A stretch of DNA of 64,000 nucleotides from Berberis thunbergii (lineage: Eukaryota; Streptophyta; Magnoliopsida; Ranunculales; Berberidaceae), in assembly GCA_003290165.1 (NCBI GenBank), contig QNQO01000502.1, forward strand, positions 124,001 to 188,000, written 5' to 3'. The translations under genes and the position numbers were made by a program. The first letter of the stretch is position 1. Each line of letters opens with the position of its first letter. The notes under the pieces are model-generated. The model saw only the letters and a program-made list of their open reading frames with translations, had not been told where the DNA came from and did no database searches. Below, piece by piece: positions 22,149-34,230 of this stretch.

Positions 22149-22172
22149 ATATATATATATATATATATATAT
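22149..22172. repeat. (AT)n microsatellite
   Basis: An uninterrupted run of about 12 AT units. Confidence 0.95.
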
Positions 22173-22354
22173 TTTATGTGTTACCATTAAAAACTAGTTG
22201 AATAGTTTCTCATCCATTCAAACATACAAAGAAAATACAGCGGCGTAGCAATTTTATCTATCTAACGCGCTATAACCCTCCATAGCTTTTTCGTACTCAC
22301 TGGAAGGAAAGAACTTGCTCACTCTTCTAGCCGCTCGTGCACGGATGTGATAGT

Positions 22355-22847
22355 TGTTGGACAAATCCAATAATGTGGGCACACATATGTAATATAACGT
22401 GTATTGCTATCTTAAAGTGTAGTCCATTTAAATATGTGATCTAATAGGGGTATTGGACTATAAGGTATTAATAAATAACATGGTGTAAATAAGGATGTAA
22501 TTTCTAATTCAATGAGGGGCAGAATTGGAAATTCACAGCCCGTAATTTGAAGGGTTGTGACTTATGGACATTATAAATAGGATGGGTCCCCGATTGAGCG
22601 TATGCGTAGAAAGAACAAAACTTTGGAATTATTTTCTGTATCCTCTCAACAGAGATCTAAGGGAAAACGCTTGAATCAATCGGAAGATCCAAACAATCCA
22701 AACTCATCACAATCAACGGGGAAATCGCTATGGATCGATCCGGTATGTTTCTGTTCTTCTTATTTCCATTGAATCAACTAGAGTCTTAAGCGTATGATTT
22801 AATACAACATAGCATACGTTTTCCTAATATGAGGAATTAAATCAACC
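22355..22847 (+). repeat. Solo LTR candidate
   Basis: It begins TGTTGGACAAATCC and ends near AATTAAATCAACC, a plausible TGTTG...CAACA pair with one changed base. Inside, a TATAAATA box at 22572-22579 is followed by a leader-like stretch, the make-up of a copia-type LTR. No coding region follows and no target duplication was found. It could instead be a promoter fragment of some other repeat. Confidence 0.35.
22572..22579 (+). promoter_or_regulatory. TATA box in the solo LTR candidate
   Basis: TATAAATA with GC-richer sequence after it. No downstream gene in the window is an evident target. Confidence 0.4.
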
Positions 22848-23226
22848 TTTAGAGATTTAGCCATGTCTACCAGCTTCACAGACTCACTGTACCATCCCAT
22901 AATGCACTGGAGTTGAGCGTAGATGGGTAGTGCCAATATCTTGAGCATCGTATTTGACAATGTGTGACTGTCATCTACATTGGTAGAATCGGAAATCAGC
23001 AGATTGTATTGGAGGGATTACAGAGTTTGCAAAATCTACGAAGCAAAGCATTGCCATGCTCGTTTTGTTTCGATTCAACAGATTGTGTACCATTAGACAT
23101 ACAAAGAGAACATGGAGGAGTAAATTTTTTTTTTCTCTCTGCAGGGTGAGAATAAAAGAGTGTTAATCAGTAGATGGATCAAGTTTCTCTCAAGTGAATT
23201 AATGAAAAGAGAGATTACTTTGCTAA

Positions 23227-23384
23227 GAGTGCTAGGGATTTAGGTTTTGCATTCAGAATGACTGGCATCATTAGAAGAGTTTTTTACAACCTCAAAATAC
23301 ACATAAACACTATGAGAATTTTATCATTCTTTCAAGATCCTGTTATGTCACCCTAGTTGCAAAACTTGATTTCCTAGTATTTTC
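23227..23384. mobile_element. MITE family 2 copy
   Basis: Inverted ends of about 40 bp built on GCTAGGAAATCAGGTTTTGC and its complement. Other copies are at 30115-30284, 33654-33800 and 52328-52486. This copy is the most diverged. Confidence 0.65.
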
Positions 23385-24757
23385 CTTTTGCTAAACTCAA
23401 AGAAAACTAATTTAATAATTTTTGTATAAGAAAAATGACAAAAATTAAATAAAAATATATGCAAAATAGGACATTTTAATAGTGGAGAAAAATAGAGAAC
23501 TCAAATAATTAAAGAAATACAATTATAGAGAAATAAAATAATCTACCTATCCATGCTATATATGGCAGCTCCCAACTCCTTCAGTATCCTCTAATTTTTT
23601 TGTCACTTACTCAATCTTGCTTCACCATGGTGCTCTCGCCTTCTATTTCTATTTCTATTTCTATTTCTCTCAACTATTCTACAACAAAACTGGTTATATA
23701 AAAAAGTGAGACAGTGGAGCCTTTTGAAATTGGTATAACATTAATTGATTTGAGATATTTCTCACCATCTATAATAAAGTGCCTTATAATTAGGACTACA
23801 AGTTGGATAGGAAACTCTGATTTCGATTAAGTTCCAACTAAAAATTTGATTCCAATGAATTTCCAATTTCCGATTTTCAATAATTTCAAATTTTTTTGGA
23901 ATAGAATTGGAATCTACTTGAAATATCCTGTTCCAATCCGAAAAATTTTGATACTTGCTGAAAGTGTTACGATTCGAAAATATTCAGATTATCACATTCA
24001 AAAGTATTTGATCAAAATTTTCCTATTTGCAAAATTTTCTTAAATAAATAAGGTATCATTTTAGTATATTATATTGTAAGTTATAACTATATATTTGCAT
24101 TTATCCAATTCATAAGATAAATTTATATATCATATCACAATTACAAGTTATAATTATATAGGTGCATTTATCAAAAAATAAAAATAAAAATAAAAAAGAT
24201 TACGTATTATAATTTATAAGGAATAATTATATGTATACGGTAATGAGACCAATAAAATAAGAAAACATACGTTATGAGTCCCAACATGCTCAATAAAGCG
24301 TCTCTTTATTTTTTATATTTGATTGAATCATTCTTTTTTTAGAGGTAGCGATATTCTATATAAAAAGAATAATTAAATTGTAATTATTATATGAAAATTA
24401 TTTTAAAGTTTCTGAAATTTGAAATTCCTAATTTTTTTTTGATAAAATTAACTATAATTGTTTTATTGTATGCTGAGTTCGGAATTAGAAATAGAAATTC
24501 TGAAGAAAAAAAAAACAGTTCAAAAAATCCAAAAAAATGAAAATTTCAAAATTTTGACTGAATCTAATCCCATTTTCCGTAATTCAATTCCAAATATTTT
24601 TTCTAGAAAACCATCAATAATTTTTATGATACACCGAACGTCCAGTAATCTGCACCATACATGTGTTATGATGATCTCGTCAACAGAGTAAAACAAACCT
24701 AGATGACTGCCCAATCTAGATTACTCCATGCCCAGTGAGACGGGTACTAGGAGGTTA
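23385..24757. other. Very AT-rich intergenic DNA
   Basis: No gene seen. It holds a TTTCTA-type short tandem run near 23640-23668. Segments near 23840-24020 and 24470-24610 are rich in AATTCCAATTTC-like words, with a similar segment near 25320-25450, perhaps pieces of one old repeat. Confidence 0.5.
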
Positions 24758-24990
24758 GACCCAATCAGCAAGCCCTATTAAATCCATAAGTCAGATGGTC
24801 AAACCCAATACTCATAAGACCAAATAAGACAAATATCTAAAAGTTTGACCTAAGTTAGGTAGGTCAGCAACACATTCAATCAACATGCCCTATTAAGTTC
24901 ATAAGTCATATGGTCAAGCCCAATACTCGTAAGACCAAATAAGACAAGTATCTAGAAGTTTAACCTAAGTTAGGCAGGCCAACAACACAT
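24758..24990 (+). repeat. Tandem duplication, two copies of a 115-bp unit
   Basis: The word CCCTATTAA recurs at 24773 and 24888, with the flanking 115 bp repeated at high similarity (ATAAGACCAAATAAGACAA and similar in both). It lies just upstream of a TATA box at 25020, which fits an LTR promoter region. Confidence 0.8.
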
Positions 24991-25019
24991 TGACTCATAT
25001 TAGGAAACAAATATCAGAG

Positions 25020-25028
25020 TATAAATAG
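25020..25028 (+). promoter_or_regulatory. TATA box, probably of an LTR fragment
   Basis: TATAAATAG followed by GAGCTCC and a CTCTGGATTTCTGAC stretch that resembles the 5' leader of gypsy LTRs. No gene starts downstream. LTR ends could not be fixed. Confidence 0.35.
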
Positions 25029-25502
25029 AGCTCCATAAGGAAAGTTAAGATATCAGAGTACGAGTCGTGTATGATAGCTCTGGATTTCTGACAATATATT
25101 TCCTTAAACCACGTCACTAAAGGCATAGTCGAACAATGACCCTCACATGATAAATAGAGCACAAGGTTGAGGAACTAAGATACATGACAGAACCCAATAC
25201 AAGCATTACACCTTTTTCAAGCTTTGTCTGGCTTAAGCATATCGGCTGCCATAATGGTAATATTTGGCTCATTTTCCTTGTGCAGGTCAAGGAGAACGGA
25301 AACTGATTCATCAATTCTAGAAAGTGATATTCCAAAATTTTCAATTTTTCCAAAAACAAATTTATTTTCCAATTCCAAAAATTTGAAGAAAAAATGAAGA
25401 AAAAGAAATGAATTTTAGTTCCAAATTTTTTTGGAACAAAAATCGAAACACTTGTTTTCGATCTTATTTGTATGGAAAACAAACCTATCTATATTAACAG
25501 TA

Positions 25503-25615
25503 AGTCTAGGCATTCATTTTTTTGCCAAGTTTGAATTTTTTTATAATTTTACTCATTCTCTTTAAAACACAATTACAAACATACCTGACCAAAAAGTAGC
25601 CGACTAAAATTGTTG
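25503..25615. mobile_element. MITE family 1 copy, internally deleted
   Basis: The left end AGTCTAGGCATTCATTTTTTTG and the right end CCGACTAAAATTG match the family. The copy is about 50 bp shorter than the others. It is flanked by unrelated AT-rich DNA. Confidence 0.6.
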
Positions 25616-26050
25616 CTATATTAATGCTTAAGAGCCTTGTTGACTTGAGAGACTTATTTAATGCCCAACTCCTCTCTTCAATTGTGCAGATTGCAGAGTG
25701 CATTGTCTTCGATTTCAACAGTAATGAGTGTTTTAAAAAAGAAAAAAATATATGCATTGTAGACTTTGTAGTATTATTTACAACCAATTAAATGCTATAT
25801 ATGGAGATCAATTAACTCCACTTACACCAACATGGCCTGGATTATAACCATTGGTTGTTTCAAAATTTGGATATTAGAATGGTGATGGATGGAGTGGATT
25901 GTGTAAAAGGAAGTTCATTCAAACAAATACCATAGATGATAATGGAGATGGCGTTGGAAACACCAAAGATTTCTCGTGTCTTGTTGTTACGATCCTATTG
26001 AAGTAATAAGGCTTCCACTCTTTATCAACTCGGCTTTAATGGAGTATTGA

Positions 26051-28349
26051 CATTACAAAAAAAAGTAAATTCAGCAACGACGTTTTACTGTTGCTAGATA
26101 TAAAAAAATCGTAGTTAAAATGAATCAGCAACAGCTCAACGACCGTCGCAATACCGTAGTTATTTGAATTGTCGCTATTTGAAATCAACAATGGTAAACT
26201 TTTCTGTAGCTAATTGGAAACAACTAAAAATCGTTGCTAAGTTGCAAAAACTCCATCGCTGATTCCGTCGTTTTATTTGAGATAGCAACAATAGCGACGA
26301 CTTTTCAAATGTTTGAGACGGGTTTTGCCGTGACAAATTGACAAAATAGAGATGGTTTTTGCCGTAGCTATTTAGCAACGGCTTCAAACCGTTGCTAAGT
26401 TGAAAATCAAATCGGCAAAACAGATATGGCACTTGCCGTGGCTATTTTAGCGACGGCTTCAAACCGTTGCTAAGTTGCAAATCAAATTGGCAAAACAACA
26501 ACGACATTTGCTGTGGCTATTTAGCGACGACTTCAAAGCCGTTGCTAATTTGCAAATCAAATTTACAAAACAGCGAAGCCGTCGCTAAGTTGTAAATAAA
26601 AATGACAAAACAACGAAGGTATTTGTCGTGGCTATTTAACGACAACTTCAAACCGCTGCTAAGTTGCACATCAAATTGTCAGCACAAAGACAACATTTGC
26701 CATTGCTATTTGCTAACACTAACTTGCTGTAGCTAAAAAAATTACTAATGAAAATTCATTTTTTTATAATGAAATTAGTTATTTCTATTAATTTTTAGAT
26801 TTCTCATTGCCTTTTTTTTGTCATTTAGAATAATCATTTCAAACATGAACACAATTATATTAATTTTTTTTATAATCAATAACTTGTCCATTACAAAAAT
26901 ACAATCCCAAACAACTTTATACTCTATCAACCTCGGCTTGACACCGTTTCTAAGTTGCACATTTAGGGACGATATTTGCTGTTGCTAATAAATAATTTGC
27001 TGTAGGTAAATGAATTACTAAAACTTTTAGTGACGGCTTGAAATTGTGGCTAAGTTGCAAATTTAGCGACAGCTTGAAATCGTTGCTAAGTTTCAAATTT
27101 AGCGACAGCATTTGCCGTTGCTAATACTAATTTGTTGTAGCTAAAATTATTACTAATGAAAATTCATTTTTTAATGGAATTAGTTATTTCTATTAATTTT
27201 CAGATTTCTTATTGCCTCTTTTTTTGTCATTCAGAAAAAAAACATTTCAAACTTGAAAACAATTATTTTAATTTTTACCGTAAATGATGACTAATACATT
27301 AACCTTGTTCATATAGTCAATGACTTGTCCATAGCAAAAAATATAATCTCAAACAACTTTATATTTTATCAACCTCAAATTGAAATTATAAATATATATG
27401 ATTCACGGGGCTACATAAGCAGAAAACTTACATGGATTTACAATCAAAGAGTCAAATTCAATCCACGTTCATTTTCTTCATTATCTTCACATCTTCCTAG
27501 AAATTAGTGGAGGAAGCATAACAAAAAATGAGCAAAATCAAAATGTTCAAATTCAGAGAACACAAAATAATAGAGGAAAATTTTTAACAAATTATAAAAC
27601 TGTCTAGGATAAGACTACATATATCATTATTTGATAATTGCTTTGCAAACAAATGGGTTGCACTAACTTAGCGACAACTAATATACCGTGGCTAAATGTT
27701 TTTTCTATATTTTTTTTTTCAAAAAATCCATTAGGGACGGCTTATACCATAGCTACTAAATTTATTTGTATAGCGATAGCTAATATACCGTGGCTAAATT
27801 ATATATATATATATATATATATATTTTTTTCTTTCAAAAAATTCATTAGGGATGGCTTATACCGTAGCTACCAAATTTTATTTGTAAAACTTAGTGACAA
27901 CTAATATACCATGGCTAAATTTATATATATATATATATATATATTTATTATTATTTTTTTTTTCAAAAACTCCATTAGGGACGGCTTATACCGTAGCTAC
28001 CAATTTCTATTTGTAAAACTTAGCGATAACTAATTTACTGTCGCAAATGATTTAATTAGCTACAACTTGTTCTGCATTTTGCCACGGTTTTCCCGTCACA
28101 AGCACAATTTATTTGTAAAACTTAGCGACAGCTAAAATGCCGTCGCAAATGTTTTAATTAGCGACAGTTTATTCTGAATTTAACCACGATTTTCCCGTCA
28201 CAAGCACAATTTTTATGATTTTTGGTTTCGGCAATTACTAAAAGAATTAGTGACGGTTTTTTTTCCGTCGCAAATATTTTAGTTAGAGACGATTTTTTAA
28301 TTCCGCCTCTAGTATTTGTAGCTATTGCATCTTTTTTTTTTTTGTAGTG
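26051..28349. mobile_element. Non-autonomous CACTA-like element (2.3 kb)
   Basis: The right end reads TTTTTTTTTTGTAGTG, the complement of the CACTACAAAAA end of CACTA (En/Spm) elements. The left end is CATTACAAAAAAAAG, one base off. The whole length is filled with subterminal-type repeats of AGCGACGG...CCGTTGCTAA in both directions, the kind plant CACTA transposases bind. No transposase frame is present. A matching 3-bp target duplication was not found, so the exact left end is less sure. Confidence 0.78.
27660..28210 (+). repeat. Tandem subrepeats inside the CACTA-like element
   Basis: About three units of roughly 120 bp, each with CTAATATACCGTGGCTAAA, a T- or AT-run and GACGGCTTATACCGTAGCTA. 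Two units of about 115-125 bp with CACGATTTTCCCGTCACAAG-like words follow. (AT)n runs lie at about 27800-27823 and 27920-27944. Confidence 0.8.
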
Positions 28350-30114
28350 AGTATTTTTTTTTGGTTAAGGAGTATCGAGTATTGACTACTTCTTAACATC
28401 AATATCACAACAATATTTTGATTAGGCGCTGAAATTTGTTAACCGAGAAAATAAAATAAAATTTTGTTTTCCACACACGATAAACAAAACCACCACATAA
28501 GCTTATGGATCAAATGACATAGATTCAACTCAGCAAAATTTTACGATTACATGACATAGATTATCCAACACTCACTGAAACCAAATTTCAAGCCTTTAGA
28601 ATTAAACTTTCAACAGAAATGCTTCAGTGATTTACAGACCCAGATCTTACACTTCGGTTTTGAAAATAAAATTAACTTCAAACTCGATCCATGATCAGCC
28701 TATCTGAGATGGTTTGATGTGCTAAGCATATTACTGCTTGGTTTTGGTCACCAGACTCACCCCCATTTGCTAATCTGGAAAATCCATGCATAGTTGCTAG
28801 ATCCTGAGTTATATAGCAAGGTTATCGACCTGCATGACAAGGCTCAATCACAATGGGGAAACGCGAGACACAGTGGGAGAAAAATAAGAAGTAGATGTTG
28901 AGAATTAGGATTTAATGTGCTAGTATCTTGTTGAGAATATGAGGATTTAATAAGCAAAATAGAGACACCTAAGGTTGGTTACTACCTTGATAAGACATCA
29001 AACAGTCACTCAATTACAGTCATATATGTGGCATGGGTTAACCCTAATACGTAAAAGGATTTAGCACGGTCCCAAGCGAACCCAATGCACAAACTATTGT
29101 TCAGTCTTTTAGTCAGGTGCCTGTGCCTAAGGCCCGAACAACAAATCTCGGAGTTGTCACAGGTTCGAGATCCACTCGCATGAAATCAACTTTTAGCCCA
29201 ATCAAGCATTGTGTCCTAAACAAAGCCAAGTGTCGAAGAGTCTCAGTCATGCACACTCTTACGCGAGATTTTCTCCCTCCATCACGTCTTCGATTACATG
29301 AAAAGTTTGAGAAAACACTCGCTATAAGAGATGATAAAATGATGAATAAATGTACGCATACATACTGCAAATTACATACAGTCTTCACTCTTCCTTGAAT
29401 CGATATCTGACTTAAGCATCGGCGTTCATTCGGCCACGACAACTATGGTTTTTTGTTTAACCGCCACTTATTTTGTAAGTTAAATATTATCGGGATCAAC
29501 GGGGCATCACTACCATTTCAACGAGATCCAAAGGCAAAACATATCATTTGAAGTTTGACCAAATGTGGGATTATACTACTAATTATAGTGTTTAATTCTA
29601 ATAAGTGGAGTGAAATCGATCTACTTTGTTAGTCACATCTAATCAACATTCCTTGTATCATAATCTTGTTTAATTAGTATTTAACCATTGTTAAAGTCCT
29701 ACTTTTCAAAAACCTACACTCAATGGAGTGATATCATACTAATGAAAAGAAGAAGACAGATTAGAAACTTAATTATTCATTTAACAAAGTTTGACATCCA
29801 AATTAATAACAAATAGTTCATTGCTCATTATTTCCACAAGTGTGGCAAAGTTTGAAAATATTGATAGATAATCATAATCTAAAACATGCAATAGCTGTGT
29901 TAAGCACAAAAGCTTGGTGCTTTTTAGTGGGATGTTAATGGTGAGACCCATCTTATATTATACACTTAACCTTTCTTTACAATACAGGTCAAACTCTAGG
30001 TCTTTATTAACTGCACTCTAATAATGATTAGCATTTCCAGTGTGAAAGGGGATTGAGTAATTATAGTTTTCGATTCCAAATTGTGAACGCATTTAATTAG
30101 AAAAATATATCAAA
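28350..30114. other. Intergenic, nothing firmly recognised
   Basis: Open frames on both strands at 29113-29442 mirror each other and have no domain. A word near 29408 (TCTGACTTAAGCATCGGCG) resembles the leader of gypsy LTRs, but no LTR ends are visible. Confidence 0.5.
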
Positions 30115-30284
30115 AATGCTAGGAAATTCAGGTTTTTGCAATTATGTTTATCAATCAAGTTGGCGTGGTTTGATCTTGAAAGAATGATGAAATTTTCACA
30201 TAGTTTATGTGTATCTCAAGGTTGTAAAAAACCTTCTTTGACGATGCAACATCATCATGATTGCAAAACCTGATTTCCTAGCCT
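30115..30284. mobile_element. MITE family 2 copy
   Basis: Inverted ends AATGCTAGGAAATTCAGG and CCTGATTTCCTAGCCTC. The arms pair imperfectly over about 40 bp. Confidence 0.7.
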
Positions 30285-31165
30285 CACTCAAAATATATAT
30301 GATACAAAAACCTAAACACCAAACCAATCGAACGTAAACAAATTGAGTTTTGTAAGATTTTTATTTTATTTGATTCAATTATGTTTCGGTGTAATGGTCA
30401 GAGTTGTACTACAATTTCGCTAGCTGTTACATAGGTCTGGACTAGTCGGAGATGTCACGATATGTTTTTAGCTGTAATTTTAAGAAGAAGAAGAAGAAAA
30501 AAATGAACTTTCTGCTTTAAAATGCCTTAAAATGTTCGTTAGCGAAATCTCTACACCCGAGTATAGACGAAGGTAATTCATAATACAAACAAATTAAATA
30601 CAAAATAGATGACATAATAAACTTGGATGGCAAAGTATTTCAACTTGGCAAGGGGTGGGGGTGAGGGGGGTCACATATGTCTCATTCATGGTTAGAATGG
30701 ATAGACAATTGCACATGGAATTGTAGGCTAAGACAATCACTCACTCAAACTTTTCTCCACAATCTCCTCTTCATTTCATGTCTCTCTCAATCTTGGTTGT
30801 CTGTGTATGTGCACCACAAATTACCCCAAAAGCTACCAATGATTAGGTGAGGCATGTGAACCAACTTGCTAAAACAGCTCACCCCTTATGGATAAATTGG
30901 ATGGTTACTGTGAAAACTACTAGGACAAATAGATGTTTTAGGTTAAATCCAGTTCATTTTTGTTGATCATTTACTCCTTTAAACCTTTATTACTTTGAAA
31001 TTGACAGTATAAGAAAGAATTGAGATCAACAGTTTACAGTCTGGTGTTCGCGATATGAAGTAAAACATGTAAAAACCACAAGTGATAACGATAATTATCT
31101 AAATATATAACATATATTCTTCGTAATAAAGTTTGTTTGTTTGGGCCCTTCGATAGTGATTAGGG

Positions 31166-31629
31166 CAGTGGCGATCATGAGTCTACGAGGGTCCATTCTA
31201 AACATGGGGTCATTTTTAGAAAAAAATTTAATACCTTATTTTAATTAAATATGATTTTTTTTGAATTTTTAAATGTAAAATTACTAATTATATTGTTGTA
31301 ATCGACTTTTTTCTGCCAATTCACTCTTAATAGACATCATAGCTAGTTCATTTAATATTTCTTGTGACATGATTGACCGAATATACTATTTTATTAACTT
31401 CAATTTTGAAAAATTTATCTCTGCAGAGGCTACTGTTACTGGAATAGTCAACAATATTCTATATGCGACCATACATTTGGACTTCAATAGGTTTTGGATA
31501 TAAACTGGGTGTGAATTTGAGTTATGAATCTGTGTCTCCAAATTCCAATCTGTAATTTAATTTTGAGGTTATATATATAAGGTCCTTGGGAAATGGGGCC
31601 CTGGCCTCCCATATTCAGGGATGCCCCTG
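31166..31629 (-). mobile_element. hAT element remnant (464 bp) with 8-bp target duplication
   Basis: GATTAGGG stands at 31158-31165 and 31630-31637. The ends are CAGTGGCGATC and, inverted, CAGGGGCATCC, typical of hAT. The inside codes on the minus strand for the end of a transposase, so this is an internally deleted relative of an autonomous element. Confidence 0.88.
31260..31470 (-). pseudogene. hAT transposase C-terminal dimerisation domain, fragment
   Basis: Reading the minus strand from about 31470, YRILLTIPVTVASAE is followed by NFSKLKLIK, a TAG, then YIRSIMSQEILNELAMMSI. This is the dimerisation motif of the plant hAT group related to DUF4371/zinc-finger MYM-type proteins. The catalytic part is missing. 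A stop inside and another soon after make it non-functional. It is too broken to form a long open frame. Confidence 0.85.
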
Positions 31630-31637
31630 GATTAGGG

Positions 31638-32831
31638 TGCAACTTGGACGGGTCAACCTCAATCCAAACAATAAATTTCAGCTAGAGGGTTTATTTTATT
31701 TGTTATTTTTTCAATGGGTTTGATAAATCTAACTTAATTTGAATTGATGTTTTAGCAACCAGAATGATATAGTTAAATAATGGAAGAAATTAAGGGTTGA
31801 GTGAAAAAAAATTTGTTTCGGGCAAATGAGTATCTCAGACAATCTCATAATGAAGGAATGTGATTTCTTAAAAAATGTCAAAATTCACAAAATATTTCTT
31901 ATTCTGAAGTTATCGAAATATTTTTTGAAATTTGAAGTGTTTATTTTTCTCAAGAAATTTCCTGTGAAAAAAAAATAATTATTTCAATCTTCATATATTT
32001 TAACCTACTGTAATGTTATTTTAGTATTTTATGTGAGTGATTATTATGTAACACTATGAGTCAGGTCATACTTTTTATATAGTATATAAGAGTTTAAAAT
32101 GCATTTATATTGTTAGATTTGAAATTACAACAATTTTTTTTTACATTTTTCTACAAAAAATGAAAATTTTCAAGAAAAATTCCTTAAGATCAGGAGATCT
32201 GAATTAACTCAAAAAACGAAATCACAATTCTTGCTTATTACCTGTACTAATCCCAAGAGTTTTAGCTCATTGGTTGACTTGATGAACTCAATTTTTTTCA
32301 AAGAATTTTTTAGAGTCAGGCTCGCGACAGGCTAGACCTAATACCATTCATCATCATAGAGATGCATATGATGACCCAATCGACCACGATCACACGGACA
32401 TAGAACTCACCTGTCGCTGTCCTGACTCTAAAGACCCACCTCTCTAGATTTTTTATTTTTCAAATGTTCGGGTTGGATCTAGACCTGATCTACTTCCTAA
32501 CCCTCCTGAATTGCACCCCTTACAATCAGGTATCACAATTATAAAAGATTAAATGAATTTAAGGTACTTGTTTTATACGACGTACCACATCGAATATTGA
32601 CAATTACATCATTCAATTACATGATACAAACCCATATTTAGTAGTAAATTTCTTTGACCATCTAACTCATATTGATAATGATATCTTTAGCTCATCGGCT
32701 AGAGTGAGTTTTCATGGACTGTCATCTTGTAAATCACTCAACATCTCCTTTTTCATCCACTAATCATGTTTATTGTCAAAATCCGTGTCGAATAATCTTC
32801 AATACATACATGAATTTACACGATGAGTTAG
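31638..32831. other. Intergenic, nothing recognised
   Basis: AT-rich with T- and A-runs. No gene or element ends were seen. Confidence 0.5.
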
Positions 32832-32997
32832 TCTAAGCAATCAGGTTTTAAAGTCATTTTTTTGTCAGGCTTGAGATTTTTTATATTTTTATTCTTTATT
32901 TCTCAAACACAACCACAAATATTATTTATAAAAGGAGTAGAAATGTAAAAAACTAAAAACCTGATAAAAAAGTGACTATAAAGTCGGACTGTCTAAA
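32832..32997. mobile_element. MITE family 1 copy
   Basis: Ends TCTAAGCAATCAGGTTTTAAAG and, inverted, TTTTAGACAGTCCGACTTTA. The middle word GGAGTAGAAATGTAAAAAAC is shared with the other copies. Confidence 0.75.
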
Positions 32998-33653
32998 ATT
33001 GAGGTTAAATGATATACTCGAACGAAAGGAAATTGGGCAGCCTTAGTTAATCACCATAAGCGCAATGCACCACATTTTCTCACTCGAAAACTTATGTTTT
33101 AAGCAAAAGATTATCGATAGGATCGTGTTGACAATTCACAATTAGTTTAATTGCCTAGTTTAATACATTACAATTATCTCTTGTTTCTTATGATAAAAGT
33201 TTCTCTAATGACAACATTAAGCTATTTGTCTATGATCGATGAATAAATAACAATGAAAATGATTCATTAGGATTTAAAAATTACGCTCTAAAACACCAAC
33301 TGGTTAATTATTTAATTGCAATTATTGGATGAGAACAGACAAAGATAAGTGACATTAGGTATTTCTTTCACTACTTAAATATATTTTTAAATAATTAAAC
33401 ATATTTTCGAATTTTTATTTTTTTGTCATCTCGAAGTGAGGGTGACTTGTATTGAACCTCGCCAACGTTTTAAACACGGAATAATATTTTTGCCTTGCAT
33501 TTGACACCTTATCTCACGAATAATGTTGACGAAATAGTCGATTAATTTAATTATTTGAACACATCGATTGAAGTAGCTTAAGTACACATTAGTGTACCTG
33601 CTAAAGAAGAAAATAATTTTATGACTCTTCGTGTTTGGAGCATTAGTGGACTG

Positions 33654-33800
33654 AAAATGCTAGGAAACCAGAATGACACGAAGACATGGCGTGATTTTAA
33701 AAAAATTATGAAATTCTGAAAGTATTTATATGTATTTCAAGGTTATATAAAAACCTCTTTTGATGATTCCCCTATTATAAATCCTGATTGTAGAACCCAA
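33654..33800. mobile_element. MITE family 2 copy, right end worn
   Basis: The left end AAAATGCTAGGAAACCAGAATG is clear. The right arm is recognised by TCCTGATTGTAGAACCC but lacks the usual terminal CTAGC. Confidence 0.6.
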
Positions 33801-34083
33801 TTATAAATTTGATGGCTTCCAAATTGGTTGTAGAACTAGAACCTGATGCCACATCATCAGTTTGCTATTTGCACCACATGAACTATATAGGGCACCATAC
33901 ACTCCATCGACTTTAAGAAGTTATGATTCTTAGCCCGAGTGTAACTAAATAGGGTAAAAAAGAATTATTCGCTCAATATCACCCATTCCACATATGATCC
34001 TTCAATAATATCAAACAAATAGTAAATTATTTTGAACAAAATGGTTACATATATCAGATAGTTACATGTTATATTGTGAAATA

Positions 34084-34230
34084 AGTCTAGCTAGCCATGT
34101 TTGTCAGTCTTTTTTGGTGTTTTTATATATATATTTTTTTCATTAATTTTAAAACAATCACAAACACTATTTATAAAAAGAGCAGAAATGTAAACAAAAA
34201 ACAGTTAGCAAACATGGCCGGCTAAAATTG
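34084..34230. mobile_element. MITE family 1 copy
   Basis: Ends AGTCTAGCTAGCCATGTTTG and, inverted, CAATTTTAGCCGGCCATGTTTG. It closely resembles the copy split by a SINE at 2981-3530. Confidence 0.75.

Noticed and set aside
26048..28352. Target duplication of the CACTA-like element
   Set aside because: The 3-mers next to the judged ends (TGA and AGT) differ; the end position or the site has changed.
29113..29442. Overlapping open frames on both strands near 29.2 kb
   Set aside because: Mirror frames without any domain; a box B-like GGTTCGAGATCC nearby has no box A partner.
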